12,140 nt of DNA from Anaerolineaceae bacterium UBA5311 (GTDB lineage Bacteria > Chloroflexota > Anaerolineae > Anaerolineales > Anaerolineaceae), in NCBI GenBank assembly GCA_002411175.1, contig DHRN01000009.1, forward strand, positions 2,377 to 14,516, read 5' to 3'. The position numbers were made by a program, and so were the translations under genes. Shown here one piece after another: positions 1 through 6,636 of this stretch (the stretch's first letter is position 1; every line of letters starts with the position of its first letter). The notes beneath the pieces are model-generated. The model was not told the origin of the DNA. It worked only from the letters and a program-made list of their open reading frames with translations, and did not search any database.

Positions 1-260
1 GGCCATCCCACATCAAAAATATCTCTTTGAATACCAAGATTCACCGTGAGCGATTGACCAACTTCAGTCAATACAGATCCCATCAAACCAGTTACCAGAT
101 TGATACCAATAAATGCGATACCGACAGTGATACCAGCACGCAGTGCACGACCAAATTTTGCTCCCAAAATCAAAGCCAGAATGATAATTATCAGGGGCAA
201 AAGAATTGTCGAACCGAAGGTATCAAAAAAAGTCTTGATTCCACCTAAGAGAACGTCCAT
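1..260 (-). CDS. gatC: PTS galactitol-type transporter subunit IIC, N-terminal part (runs off left edge)
   Basis: This is the membrane channel subunit of a phosphotransferase system of the galactitol family, which imports a sugar alcohol or sugar while IIA and IIB phosphorylate it. Only the first 86 codons are present. They read MDVLLGGIKTFFDTFGST, then a hydrophobic segment LLPLIIIILALILG, a short basic stretch (KFGRALRAG), a second hydrophobic segment (ITVGIAFIGINLVTGLM) and an end near FDVGW. From memory, E. coli GatC has the same order: LPIVIIIFSKILG, then KAG..IGIGFVGIGLVIGLM, then VVDVGWPG. An AAAGGA Shine-Dalgarno sequence lies 7-8 nt before the chosen ATG. An in-frame ATG two codons upstream is too close to that site. 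The gene follows IIB by 36 nt and is the last gene of the operon visible here. The true sugar cannot be told from the sequence. Confidence 0.85.
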   Translation of the reverse strand, partial: MDVLLGGIKTFFDTFGSTILLPLIIIILALILGAKFGRALRAGITVGIAFIGINLVTGLMGSVLTEVGQSLTVNLGIQRDIFDVGW

Positions 261-296
261 CTTCATTTCCTTTCAATAAAATACTTTGCTTAAAAA

Positions 297-590
297 CTAA
301 GGAATAGATTGAAGTGCGACTACAATTTGCTCGATAACTGCCTCCTTTCCGATCCCTGTTAAAAAAGCCAGGGTTTGGATAATAGGTTTCCCGTGGTCGG
401 TTGCCACAGGGGTGGTAGTGACGATGAGGTCAACGTCTTCAGCCAGGCTGGGAACTTCAGCCGCTTTGCACTGGCGGATTGTGGCAGCTATGCCCCGCTT
501 TTCGAGAGCTTCTTCAATTGCTTTCGCGACAACAGTCGATGTGGCAATCGCGGTTCCACACGCTACAAGAATTCTTTTCTTTCCTATCAT
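297..590 (-). CDS. gatB: PTS galactitol-type transporter subunit IIB
   Basis: This 97-residue cytoplasmic protein takes phosphate from IIA on a cysteine and passes it to the incoming sugar at IIC. The N-terminal strand and P-loop read RILVACGTAIATSTVVA, so the phosphocysteine is Cys11. This matches the VACGGAVATST motif of GatB as I remember it. The middle (IRQCKAAEVPSL, then DVDLIVTTTPV) and the C-terminal FLTGIGKEAVIEQI also follow the GatB pattern, and the length is normal for the family. An AAGGAG ribosome site lies 6 nt before the ATG. The gene sits between IIA (47 nt upstream) and IIC (36 nt downstream), so all three PTS parts are separate polypeptides. The substrate is not determined. 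Confidence 0.9.
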   Translation of the reverse strand: MIGKKRILVACGTAIATSTVVAKAIEEALEKRGIAATIRQCKAAEVPSLAEDVDLIVTTTPVATDHGKPIIQTLAFLTGIGKEAVIEQIVVALQSIP

Positions 591-637
591 AAAATACTCC
601 TTTTTTAACTATGATTGGTTCTTATTAGAATTGGTGT

Positions 638-1105
638 CTATTTACCAATTGTTGTAAATTCCCTGATCACGTCCCGGGCTTCCTGAGCTTTTACCAAACG
701 TTTTAACAATTCCCCGTCCTGAATCACGCCGGCAATTTCCTGGAGCATGGCAATTTGGGCGTGTGGTTTATCCAACGCCATCAGGAAAACGATGCTGACA
801 TTGACCGAGTCGCTCGGATCAACCATATTTTGAAACACAACCGGTTTGCTTAAGGTTGCCATTGCCAGCCCGGGTTTGTTTACATGCTCAATATCAGTGT
901 GAGGGATTGCTACGTGAAGGTCATCTTCCAAAGGCAACCCTGTTGGCAGATTTTGCTCACGTGAAATTGCAGCTTCGATGAAGCTTTCTTTAACAAGACC
1001 ACAATCGAATAGTTTGTTTCCAAGATGTCTGATCACCTCAGAACTTGTTTCAGCCTCGAGGTTCAGGCTTATGGTTTCTTCCGTCAAATACTCACCTAAT
1101 GTCAT
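638..1105 (-). CDS. gatA: PTS galactitol-type / fructose-mannitol superfamily subunit IIA
   Basis: This 155-residue cytoplasmic phosphocarrier receives phosphate from HPr and hands it to IIB. The active-site signature is clear. LPTGLPLEDDLHVAIPHTD contains the phosphorylated histidine, His69, in the IPH context shared by the mannitol/fructose/nitrogen IIA superfamily and by GatA (PTG-x-LE-x6-IPH). The length matches GatA (about 150 residues). A GGAGG ribosome site lies 4 nt before the ATG. The gene starts 25 nt after the E2 gene ends, so translation in tandem with the dehydrogenase genes is likely. With no HPr or Enzyme I in the window, it must use those encoded elsewhere. A nitrogen-PTS regulatory IIA is the alternative, but the adjacent IIB and IIC argue for transport. 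Confidence 0.88.
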   Translation of the reverse strand: MTLGEYLTEETISLNLEAETSSEVIRHLGNKLFDCGLVKESFIEAAISREQNLPTGLPLEDDLHVAIPHTDIEHVNKPGLAMATLSKPVVFQNMVDPSDSVNVSIVFLMALDKPHAQIAMLQEIAGVIQDGELLKRLVKAQEARDVIREFTTIGK

Positions 1106-1130
1106 TTTTCCTCCATTACAGGCAGAATAA

Positions 1131-2480
1131 CTAAAAACCCTGGTAAAGCATTATTTCAGGGGATTCCAATCCCATTACCAGATCTGACAGGAACATTGCC
1201 GCGACAGCCCCATCGACAATGCGGTGGTCTGCCCCCAAGGTTAAGGTTATCATTGGACGAACTTCAATTGTATCTTGTTCATCAACTACGATCGGTTTTC
1301 GAACCAACCCACCAACCGCTAAAATTGCCGATTGGGGTGGATTGATGATCGCTGTGAATGAATGGATTCCATACATACCCAGATTTGATATCGTGAATGT
1401 GCCTCCAGATACTTCACCTGCCTCCAGGCTGCCCTCACGCGCTTGTTTGCTCAAATAGCGTAATCTTTCGTTGATGTCTTGAATCGAGAGCAAGTTGGCT
1501 TCGTGAATCACAGGCACGATGAGACCATCATCAACAGCTGTTGCTACACCAATGTTAATATCTTTTAGCAGCACAATGTTATTATCACCCAGTTTGGAAT
1601 TCAGATAGGGATGGCGCTTAAGAGCCCAGGCAACAACCTTAATCAGATAAGATGTCATCGAGACTGGCGAATCACCATTGTTATCCGCGATTACATTGAT
1701 GCGTTTTCGTGTGCTCTCAGCCCTGGTCATATCTACATCCACGGACAAATAAATATGGGGGGTTTCTTGATAACTGCTTGTCAGTCTCTCGGCAGTCCGT
1801 TTCCGTTTGCCAATCAGTGGAACCTGTGTCCCTGCTTCGGGCTGAACTCTAATTGGTCTTGGAGCTACTGCCTGCGCACTCGCTGAGATAACATCCACTG
1901 CCTGGACCCTTTGGTTTGGTCCCGTCCCAATAATATTGTCAATTGTAACACCTGATTCCTCCGCCAACCGTCTGGCTGCTGGAGTTGCCGGTGTTTCCAC
2001 TCTTGGTTTCACCTGATCTTTGATTTGAGTGGCATAGGCTTCTATGTCTTTTCGAGTCACTTTTCCACTGCTGCCTGGGATTTCACTGATCTCGATATTC
2101 AGATCTGCTGCCATTTTTTCTGCCAGCGGGGTCGCGAAAGTAATCCCTTTCTTCTCAACAAGCTCATCAGCATTCTCTTCAACTACAACTGCTGTTGCGA
2201 CGGGTTTCTCTTTCTCAGCAGGTATATCCTCAAGGGTTTCACCTTCCTTTAGAATATATGCCACAACTTTGGTTACAGGGGCTTCTTCATTTTCGTGGTA
2301 GAGAATGTTAGCGAGAATTCCCGATTCAGGAGCTTCAATTTCGCTGGCAATCTTGTCTGTTTCGACTTCAATTACTGGCTCACCCTTCTCGATCCGATCA
2401 CCTTCTTTTTTTAGCCAGGACATAATCGTAACGACTTCCTGATCCATATCCATTTTTGGCATAATAAAGGGAGTTGGCAT
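1131..2480 (-). CDS. Dihydrolipoamide acyltransferase (E2) of a 2-oxoacid/acetoin dehydrogenase complex
   Basis: This is the E2 core of an E1-E2-E3 complex: it carries the acyl group on a swinging lipoyl arm and transfers it to CoA. In the 449-residue protein, residues 1-80 are a lipoyl domain with the lipoyl lysine Lys43 in ETDKIASEIEAP. Two peripheral-subunit-binding domains appear to follow, at about 114-150 (ATPLAEKMA to RKDIEAYA) and 165-200 (TPAARRLAEESGV to RVQAVDVI). An Ala/Pro linker leads to the catalytic domain at about 220-449, with GGTFTISNLGMYG near 359-371 and the catalytic HRIVDG motif (His419, Asp423). The open frame extends 55 codons further upstream into the E1-beta gene. 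The ATG chosen here has AAGGAG 5-7 nt upstream and begins exactly at the lipoyl domain (MPTPFIMPKM). It lies 13 nt after E1-beta. The acyl substrate is inferred only. Confidence 0.93.
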   Translation of the reverse strand: MPTPFIMPKMDMDQEVVTIMSWLKKEGDRIEKGEPVIEVETDKIASEIEAPESGILANILYHENEEAPVTKVVAYILKEGETLEDIPAEKEKPVATAVVVEENADELVEKKGITFATPLAEKMAADLNIEISEIPGSSGKVTRKDIEAYATQIKDQVKPRVETPATPAARRLAEESGVTIDNIIGTGPNQRVQAVDVISASAQAVAPRPIRVQPEAGTQVPLIGKRKRTAERLTSSYQETPHIYLSVDVDMTRAESTRKRINVIADNNGDSPVSMTSYLIKVVAWALKRHPYLNSKLGDNNIVLLKDINIGVATAVDDGLIVPVIHEANLLSIQDINERLRYLSKQAREGSLEAGEVSGGTFTISNLGMYGIHSFTAIINPPQSAILAVGGLVRKPIVVDEQDTIEVRPMITLTLGADHRIVDGAVAAMFLSDLVMGLESPEIMLYQGF

Positions 2481-2493
2481 ATTGTCTCCTTCT

Positions 2494-3480
2494 CTAATAC
2501 TTGTTTCTAACGATCGCCCGAATTTCGGCTTCGATGTCAGCTTCCTGGGGAACTGCAGCCGCTTCGAGGAAACGATTGTAAGGAATCGGAACGTCTTTGC
2601 CAGCCAAGCGGCGCATTGGTGCATCAAGATAATCAAACGCCTCACTCGAAGAAACCACAGCCATCACTTCGCCAGCCCAACCGCCAGTCTGTACTGCTTC
2701 ATGCACAACCAACAGTCTGCCAGTTTTCTTAACCGATCTACTGATCGCGCCTGTGTCCATCGGTCTCAGTGTTCGCAGATCCAGTATTTCAGCACTGATT
2801 CCTTCAGCTTCAAGCTTCTTTGCGACATTCAGCGACTTTTGCACCATAATTCCGGAAGTCACCACAGTAATGTCGGTTCCGGGATGCTTGATATCCGCCA
2901 CACCCAACGGAATTGTGTATTCACCATCAGGCACCTCGCCCTTGACTTTATAGAGCAATTTATGTTCAACAAAGCAAACCGGATTTGGGTCCCGAATCGC
3001 GCTAAGCAGCAGACCCTTGGCGTCATACGCAGTGCTCGGAGCGACCACTTTGATTCCGGGGATGTGCATCAACAGGCTTTCAAGGGACTGCGAATGCTGG
3101 GCAGCCGCGCCGGTTCCCGACCCACCTGGCATACGAACCACCATGGGAACGGTGACCTTTCCACCAAACATATAGCGGGCTTTCGCCGCTTGATTAACCA
3201 GCGGTTCCATCGCTAAAAGGATGAAATCCATAAACATCATTTCGGCAATCGGTCTCATCCCCACCATAGCCGCCCCTGCTGCTGCGCCGACAATTGCCAG
3301 CTCGGAAATAGGGGTTTCACGAATTCGTTCTGGTCCAAATTCGGCAAGCATTCCGGCACTAACGCCAAAAGCACCGCCATAGGTGCCGATATCTTCCCCA
3401 ATTAAAAATACATTTTCATCCCGACGCATTTCTTCGGTCACCGCGTCATGGATTGCTTCACGATATGTTATCTCAGGCAT
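2494..3480 (-). CDS. 2-oxoacid/acetoin dehydrogenase E1 component, beta subunit
   Basis: This 328-residue subunit is the transketolase-like beta half of a thiamine-diphosphate E1. With E1-alpha it decarboxylates the substrate and reductively acylates the E2 lipoyl group. Family marks are visible: GEDIGTYGGAFGV (28-40), RETPISELAIVGAAAGAA (55-71, with the conserved catalytic-site Glu60), MMFMDFILLAMEPLVNQAAK (about 81-100), and GAAAQHSQSLE near 124-134, then the C-terminal transketolase domain (VTSGIMVQKS, DLRTLRPMD, VVHEAVQTGGWAGEV). Length is typical. The ATG lies inside the end of the alpha gene (8-nt overlap), with GGAG 7 nt upstream, indicating translational coupling and 1:1 production of the two subunits. 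Pyruvate, acetoin or a branched-chain 2-oxoacid are all possible substrates. Confidence 0.93.
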   Translation of the reverse strand: MPEITYREAIHDAVTEEMRRDENVFLIGEDIGTYGGAFGVSAGMLAEFGPERIRETPISELAIVGAAAGAAMVGMRPIAEMMFMDFILLAMEPLVNQAAKARYMFGGKVTVPMVVRMPGGSGTGAAAQHSQSLESLLMHIPGIKVVAPSTAYDAKGLLLSAIRDPNPVCFVEHKLLYKVKGEVPDGEYTIPLGVADIKHPGTDITVVTSGIMVQKSLNVAKKLEAEGISAEILDLRTLRPMDTGAISRSVKKTGRLLVVHEAVQTGGWAGEVMAVVSSSEAFDYLDAPMRRLAGKDVPIPYNRFLEAAAVPQEADIEAEIRAIVRNKY

Positions 3481-4504
3481 ATACCCACTCCGTTAAATTT
3501 TTTACATCTGGTTCCGGTGAATTTTCTGCAAATACCACCGCCTCGTCAACCTCTTTACTCAATTCATCTTTTATCTGATCTATCTTTTCTTTGGTGATCA
3601 AATCTGCTTTCAATAGCAAGTTTTCAAAACGAAGAATCGGGTCTTCGACTGATTTCCAGTAATCCATCTCTTCTTTTGTTCGATACAGATTTCGGTCACT
3701 CTTCGAATGTCCAAAATAGCGATATGTCTGGGCTTCGACAAATACCGGTCCTTTACCACTGCGGGCATGCACGGCAGCCTTTTGCATAGTTTCGAAAACA
3801 GCTAAAACGTCATTCCCATCAATGTAATAACCGGGGATGCCGTAAGCCGCCGCACGGTCTTTAAAAGGAGTTTTCGCTGAAACACGAGTGACATCAGCAG
3901 ACATGCCGTATTGATTATTCTCACACAGATACAAAATAGGCAAATCCCAAATCGCTGCCATATTTAACGATTCGTGGAAGATTCCTTCATTAGCCGCTCC
4001 ATCACCAAATATAGTCAGGACCACCTGGTCTTTCTTTTTCATCTGGATCGCCAGACCAACTCCCACAGCAAGCTGAAGCCCTCCGCCAACGATCCCGTTG
4101 GCTCCCAGGTTGTTGGCAGTCACATCCGCAATATGCATCGAGCCCCCGCGACCATGGCAATAACCGGTCTCTTTGCCCAAAAATTCAGCCATCATTTTGT
4201 TGACATCCGCCCCACTGGCTATAAAATGTCCGTGTCCACGATGGTGATTGAGCAAATAGTCTTCCCGGTCAACAGCAAAGCCTGAGCCTACCGCGACAGC
4301 TTCCTGACCTGCAGAAAGGTGCATGGTCCCATGAACCTTGCCCAGGGCATATTGTTTATCTGCCATTTCTTCAAACAATCTGATCTTGATCATCGTCCGA
4401 TACATCTCGATCAAATCGTTTGGCTTGAGTTTTAGTCTTGCAGATGTTTCCAGGACGTCTGTAGTTTCATAGTTGTCAAATTCCAGTTTTTTCCAATCAG
4501 TCAT
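3473..4504 (-). CDS. Thiamine-diphosphate-dependent dehydrogenase E1 component, alpha subunit (acetoin/pyruvate type)
   Basis: This 343-residue subunit binds thiamine diphosphate and Mg2+. The cofactor motif runs from GDGAANEG (167-174) through FHESLNMAAIWDLP to ENN (195-197). HRGHGHFIASG (88-98) and CHGRGGSMHIAD (116-127) are typical E1-alpha active-site stretches. YRYFGHSKSD (261-270), followed by YRTKEE, covers the regulatory loop. The GHSKSD wording and the GGGLQLAVGVGLA stretch look closer to acetoin dehydrogenase AcoA-like members than to the classic GHSMSD pyruvate form. That is an impression from memory and not a result. An AAGGA ribosome site precedes the ATG. The gene starts 28 nt after the SorC-type regulator and overlaps the beta gene, making it the first enzyme of the operon. 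Confidence 0.92.
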   Translation of the reverse strand: MTDWKKLEFDNYETTDVLETSARLKLKPNDLIEMYRTMIKIRLFEEMADKQYALGKVHGTMHLSAGQEAVAVGSGFAVDREDYLLNHHRGHGHFIASGADVNKMMAEFLGKETGYCHGRGGSMHIADVTANNLGANGIVGGGLQLAVGVGLAIQMKKKDQVVLTIFGDGAANEGIFHESLNMAAIWDLPILYLCENNQYGMSADVTRVSAKTPFKDRAAAYGIPGYYIDGNDVLAVFETMQKAAVHARSGKGPVFVEAQTYRYFGHSKSDRNLYRTKEEMDYWKSVEDPILRFENLLLKADLITKEKIDQIKDELSKEVDEAVVFAENSPEPDVKNLTEWVYA

Positions 4505-4532
4505 TTACTTTCCTTCCAAATCATATTCTGAA

Positions 4533-5495
4533 TCATTTGTTTAGCTCCATCACGTTATGAGCTGTGTATGAATCAGTTACTAAAATATTCACATACTTAC
4601 CCCGCAGTGCACCAATGATCGGTCGAACCTTTTTTGCCCCGCCAGAAATACCAATTCGCAGTGGAATCTTCAGGATTTCTTTCTGGGAGAGCCCTATCAT
4701 TTGTTCCTGAACATCTTGCGCGCTGCTAATTCCATTGATGTCAAAAAAGTTGCCGCATACATCACCAACAGCACCATCGTCATATCTTTTTTGCATTTCT
4801 TGCTCCGCAAGGTATCCACCGATCACGTAAGGAGAAACACTCGGTTCAGCACTGCCGATGCCAAACACCGCCAGGTTAGCCCGGCTTCCCAACCGTAATG
4901 TTTCCTGAATGTCCGGGTTTCCCTTCAGCATTCCTGCGATTTGAGAATTCTCGACCAGTGCCGGGGCGTTGATATAATAACCTTCACCACCCAACTTTTC
5001 GGCAAGCCGATGCACAATCGAAATACCATGATATTCATGGATACGCGAGCCCAAAGAAGCCAGGAGTTGAACGATTCGCACTCCGACAACCTGCTTGTCA
5101 AAGTGGATTTCATCCACCATGGCGCTAATCGCTGTGCCCCACGATATACCCAAAACCTGCCCGACAAGTAAACTCTTCTCGAGATATTGGGCAGCTGCCT
5201 TGCCGATTGATGGAAGCAGGACGGAATTTTGTATGTTATCGACTACGATGGCATCATCTAACCCAAATTCTTTTCGGAGGGCGGATTCAAGTTGGCTGTT
5301 TTGATTAATCGGTCGTTCAATGTGAATTTTCACAAGCCCAAGCTTACGGGCTTCATTTAACATGCGCGATATCATTGACCGCGAAAGGTTCAGGCGCTTA
5401 GCGATTTGTGCCTGGTCTTCACCTTGAATATAGTACAACTCGGCAACGTCTGCGAGAAGATTCATTCGCTCTGGTCTGGTATTGTTTCGCTGCAT
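4533..5495 (-). CDS. SorC/DeoR-type sugar-binding transcriptional regulator
   Basis: This is a SorC-family regulator: an N-terminal helix-turn-helix plus a large sugar-phosphate-binding domain that usually tetramerises. In the 320-residue form chosen here, the DNA-binding part is at about 26-54 (DQAQIAKRLNLSRSMISRML). Sensor-domain marks are GISWGTAIS (116-124), GGEGYYINAPALVEN (169-183), LAVFGIGS, GDVCGNFFDING and GISGGAKKVRPI. The frame is open to a GTG at 5513. I prefer the ATG at 5495, because GGAGG lies 3 nt before it and the GTG has no ribosome site, although that spacing is short. An ATG at 5465 with a weak site is also possible. The gene heads the operon, so it likely controls itself and the dehydrogenase and PTS genes. 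The effector is probably the phosphorylated PTS product or a downstream intermediate (inference). Confidence 0.88.
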   Translation of the reverse strand: MQRNNTRPERMNLLADVAELYYIQGEDQAQIAKRLNLSRSMISRMLNEARKLGLVKIHIERPINQNSQLESALRKEFGLDDAIVVDNIQNSVLLPSIGKAAAQYLEKSLLVGQVLGISWGTAISAMVDEIHFDKQVVGVRIVQLLASLGSRIHEYHGISIVHRLAEKLGGEGYYINAPALVENSQIAGMLKGNPDIQETLRLGSRANLAVFGIGSAEPSVSPYVIGGYLAEQEMQKRYDDGAVGDVCGNFFDINGISSAQDVQEQMIGLSQKEILKIPLRIGISGGAKKVRPIIGALRGKYVNILVTDSYTAHNVMELNK

Positions 5496-5506
5496 TCGCC
5501 TCCAAA

Positions 5507-5551
5507 TATTCACATAGTTGCATGCTTATTCACATATGTGATTTTATCACA
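5507..5551. promoter_or_regulatory. Candidate operator cluster for the SorC-type regulator
   Basis: TATTCACATA occurs twice, at 5507-5516 and 5527-5536, exactly 20 bp apart. A perfect 12-bp palindrome TCACATATGTGA spans 5530-5541. TGTGATTTTATCACA, an inverted repeat with a 5-bp spacer, spans 5537-5551 and covers the -10 element. Together they give TCACA/TGTGA half-sites at 5510, 5530, 5537 and 5547. This placement, on the -10 and just past the likely start site, suits a repressor. Binding by the adjacent regulator is inferred from position only. Confidence 0.55.
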
Positions 5552-5569
5552 GCCATAGGGCAAAGTCAA
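5541..5569 (-). promoter_or_regulatory. Sigma-70-type promoter of the regulator-dehydrogenase-PTS operon
   Basis: Reading the minus strand, TTGACT (5564-5569) is followed by exactly 17 nt and then TAAAAT (5541-5546). A TG one base before the -10 hexamer gives an extended -10. Transcription would start near 5534, about 40 nt before the regulator ATG. This is the only strong promoter I see for the seven-gene block. It lies in the 163-nt gap between the regulator gene and dprA. Confidence 0.75.
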
Positions 5570-5658
5570 ACGAAAAAGGTTGTCTTTGCCTGTATGATGA
5601 AAACGTACAGGAATTTCTGTGGGCTTGGGAAACGCTTCGCCTGGTTCAGTTTTGTGTT

Positions 5659-6636
5659 CTAAAACAGACTCATTTGTTTATCAGGACCAACATCGGGAGA
5701 ATTGGCTTGTAGCCATTGGTACAGCTCAGAATGATGTCCGGGAAAGGGGTGAGGTAAAGGTATTGCCCCACGTTCGATCAATTTCATGTTGCCTAGCGGC
5801 ATGTGTTCATGCTGTAACACGAATACCGGCAACCAGCCAGCCCTCAACGCTTCGTTTGCACCCGCCCATGTACCACCTCTTTCAAATTCACTGGCAACCA
5901 CAATCGCGAAATCTGCCAAAGTGTAAATCAAGCGATTGCGTCCCATCGCATTGCCGGCATTGAAAGGCGCGGAGGGAGAGTAAGGCGTCACCAGGCACAC
6001 ATTTCTCTCAACGATTGCACTTCGATACCCGGGGTTTCGAATCGCTTTTTCAAGGCTGTCTGCCAGGATGCCGACAGCAAAACCACGAGCATCAAGGGCT
6101 GCCTTCATGCTTAGACTGTCCACTCCCCGTGCACCACCTGAATAGAGCACCAACCCTGCCAGACCGCAGGCGTTGCCGATAAAGTTGGCACTCTGCTCAC
6201 CTACCTCGTCCAGGTTCCGCGAACCGACAATCGCCACACCCGGCTGCCCCAGCAAGGCTCTTTCACCAGAGTAAAACAACAGGACAGGCGCGTTTTCCTT
6301 CAGGCGCTGCTTGTAACGAGCAGGATAATCTTCGTCGACCCGGGTCACAACCCCGACCCCCAGCGATTCCAGCTGTTCAAGTTCGATCGCCAGCGAGCCA
6401 GCACGACTTAATAGCGTGCTGATACGCTTATTCATCTTCTGGTTATGATCTATAAGACTATCAAGCTGCTCCGTTTCCAACTGTAGCAGATCCTCCGGTC
6501 GCAGCCCATGCTGTCCCAATTTTTTCGACAAAACGTTCCATTCCCTGGTTGAAAACGGAGAGATATCGGGTTGGGAAGTCAAGCCAATATGCGAACACAA
6601 AGATACAATTACCTGTGAGTCAGCGGTAAGCATCAT
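5659..6636 (-). CDS. dprA: DprA/Smf-family DNA-processing protein (RecQ-associated form)
   Basis: DprA proteins have a Rossmann-like fold that binds single-stranded DNA and loads RecA. In this 325-residue protein, residues 1-115 are a helical N-terminal part. The Rossmann core runs from about 130 to 275: VAIVGSRN (134-141), YSGGARGVDSLSMKAAL (165-181), AMGRNRLIYTLADFAIVVAS (230-249) and GGTWAGANEALRAG (254-267). GGTWAGA stands where classic DprA has SGSLITA, so this is a divergent subgroup. Classic DprA often carries a C-terminal winged helix. Here the tail is short and ends in QMSLF, a beta-clamp-binding-like pentapeptide. The start codon overlaps the recQ stop as ATGA, so the two are translationally coupled. 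A second ATG follows directly and would give 324 residues. Natural transformation, repair or defence roles are all possible. Confidence 0.88.
   Translation of the reverse strand: MMLTADSQVIVSLCSHIGLTSQPDISPFSTREWNVLSKKLGQHGLRPEDLLQLETEQLDSLIDHNQKMNKRISTLLSRAGSLAIELEQLESLGVGVVTRVDEDYPARYKQRLKENAPVLLFYSGERALLGQPGVAIVGSRNLDEVGEQSANFIGNACGLAGLVLYSGGARGVDSLSMKAALDARGFAVGILADSLEKAIRNPGYRSAIVERNVCLVTPYSPSAPFNAGNAMGRNRLIYTLADFAIVVASEFERGGTWAGANEALRAGWLPVFVLQHEHMPLGNMKLIERGAIPLPHPFPGHHSELYQWLQANSPDVGPDKQMSLF

Noticed and set aside
2481..2645. A 55-codon N-terminal extension of E2
   Set aside because: It lies inside the E1-beta coding region, shows no domain, and the downstream ATG has a strong ribosome site and starts at the lipoyl domain.
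2482..3216. A 244-codon plus-strand open frame inside the E1-beta gene
   Set aside because: It is a shadow frame: rich in His, Ser and Arg, no family likeness, and fully covered by a well-supported gene on the other strand.
5537..5551. CRP/FNR-type site (TGTGA-N5-TCACA)
   Set aside because: The spacer is 5 and not 6, it lies on the -10 element where activation would not work, and the same half-sites recur nearby in a pattern better explained by the local SorC regulator.
5589..5611. Terminator after dprA: CCTGTA/TACAGG hairpin
   Set aside because: The stem is only 6 bp with an 11-nt loop. On the minus strand the T-run comes about 10 nt too late.
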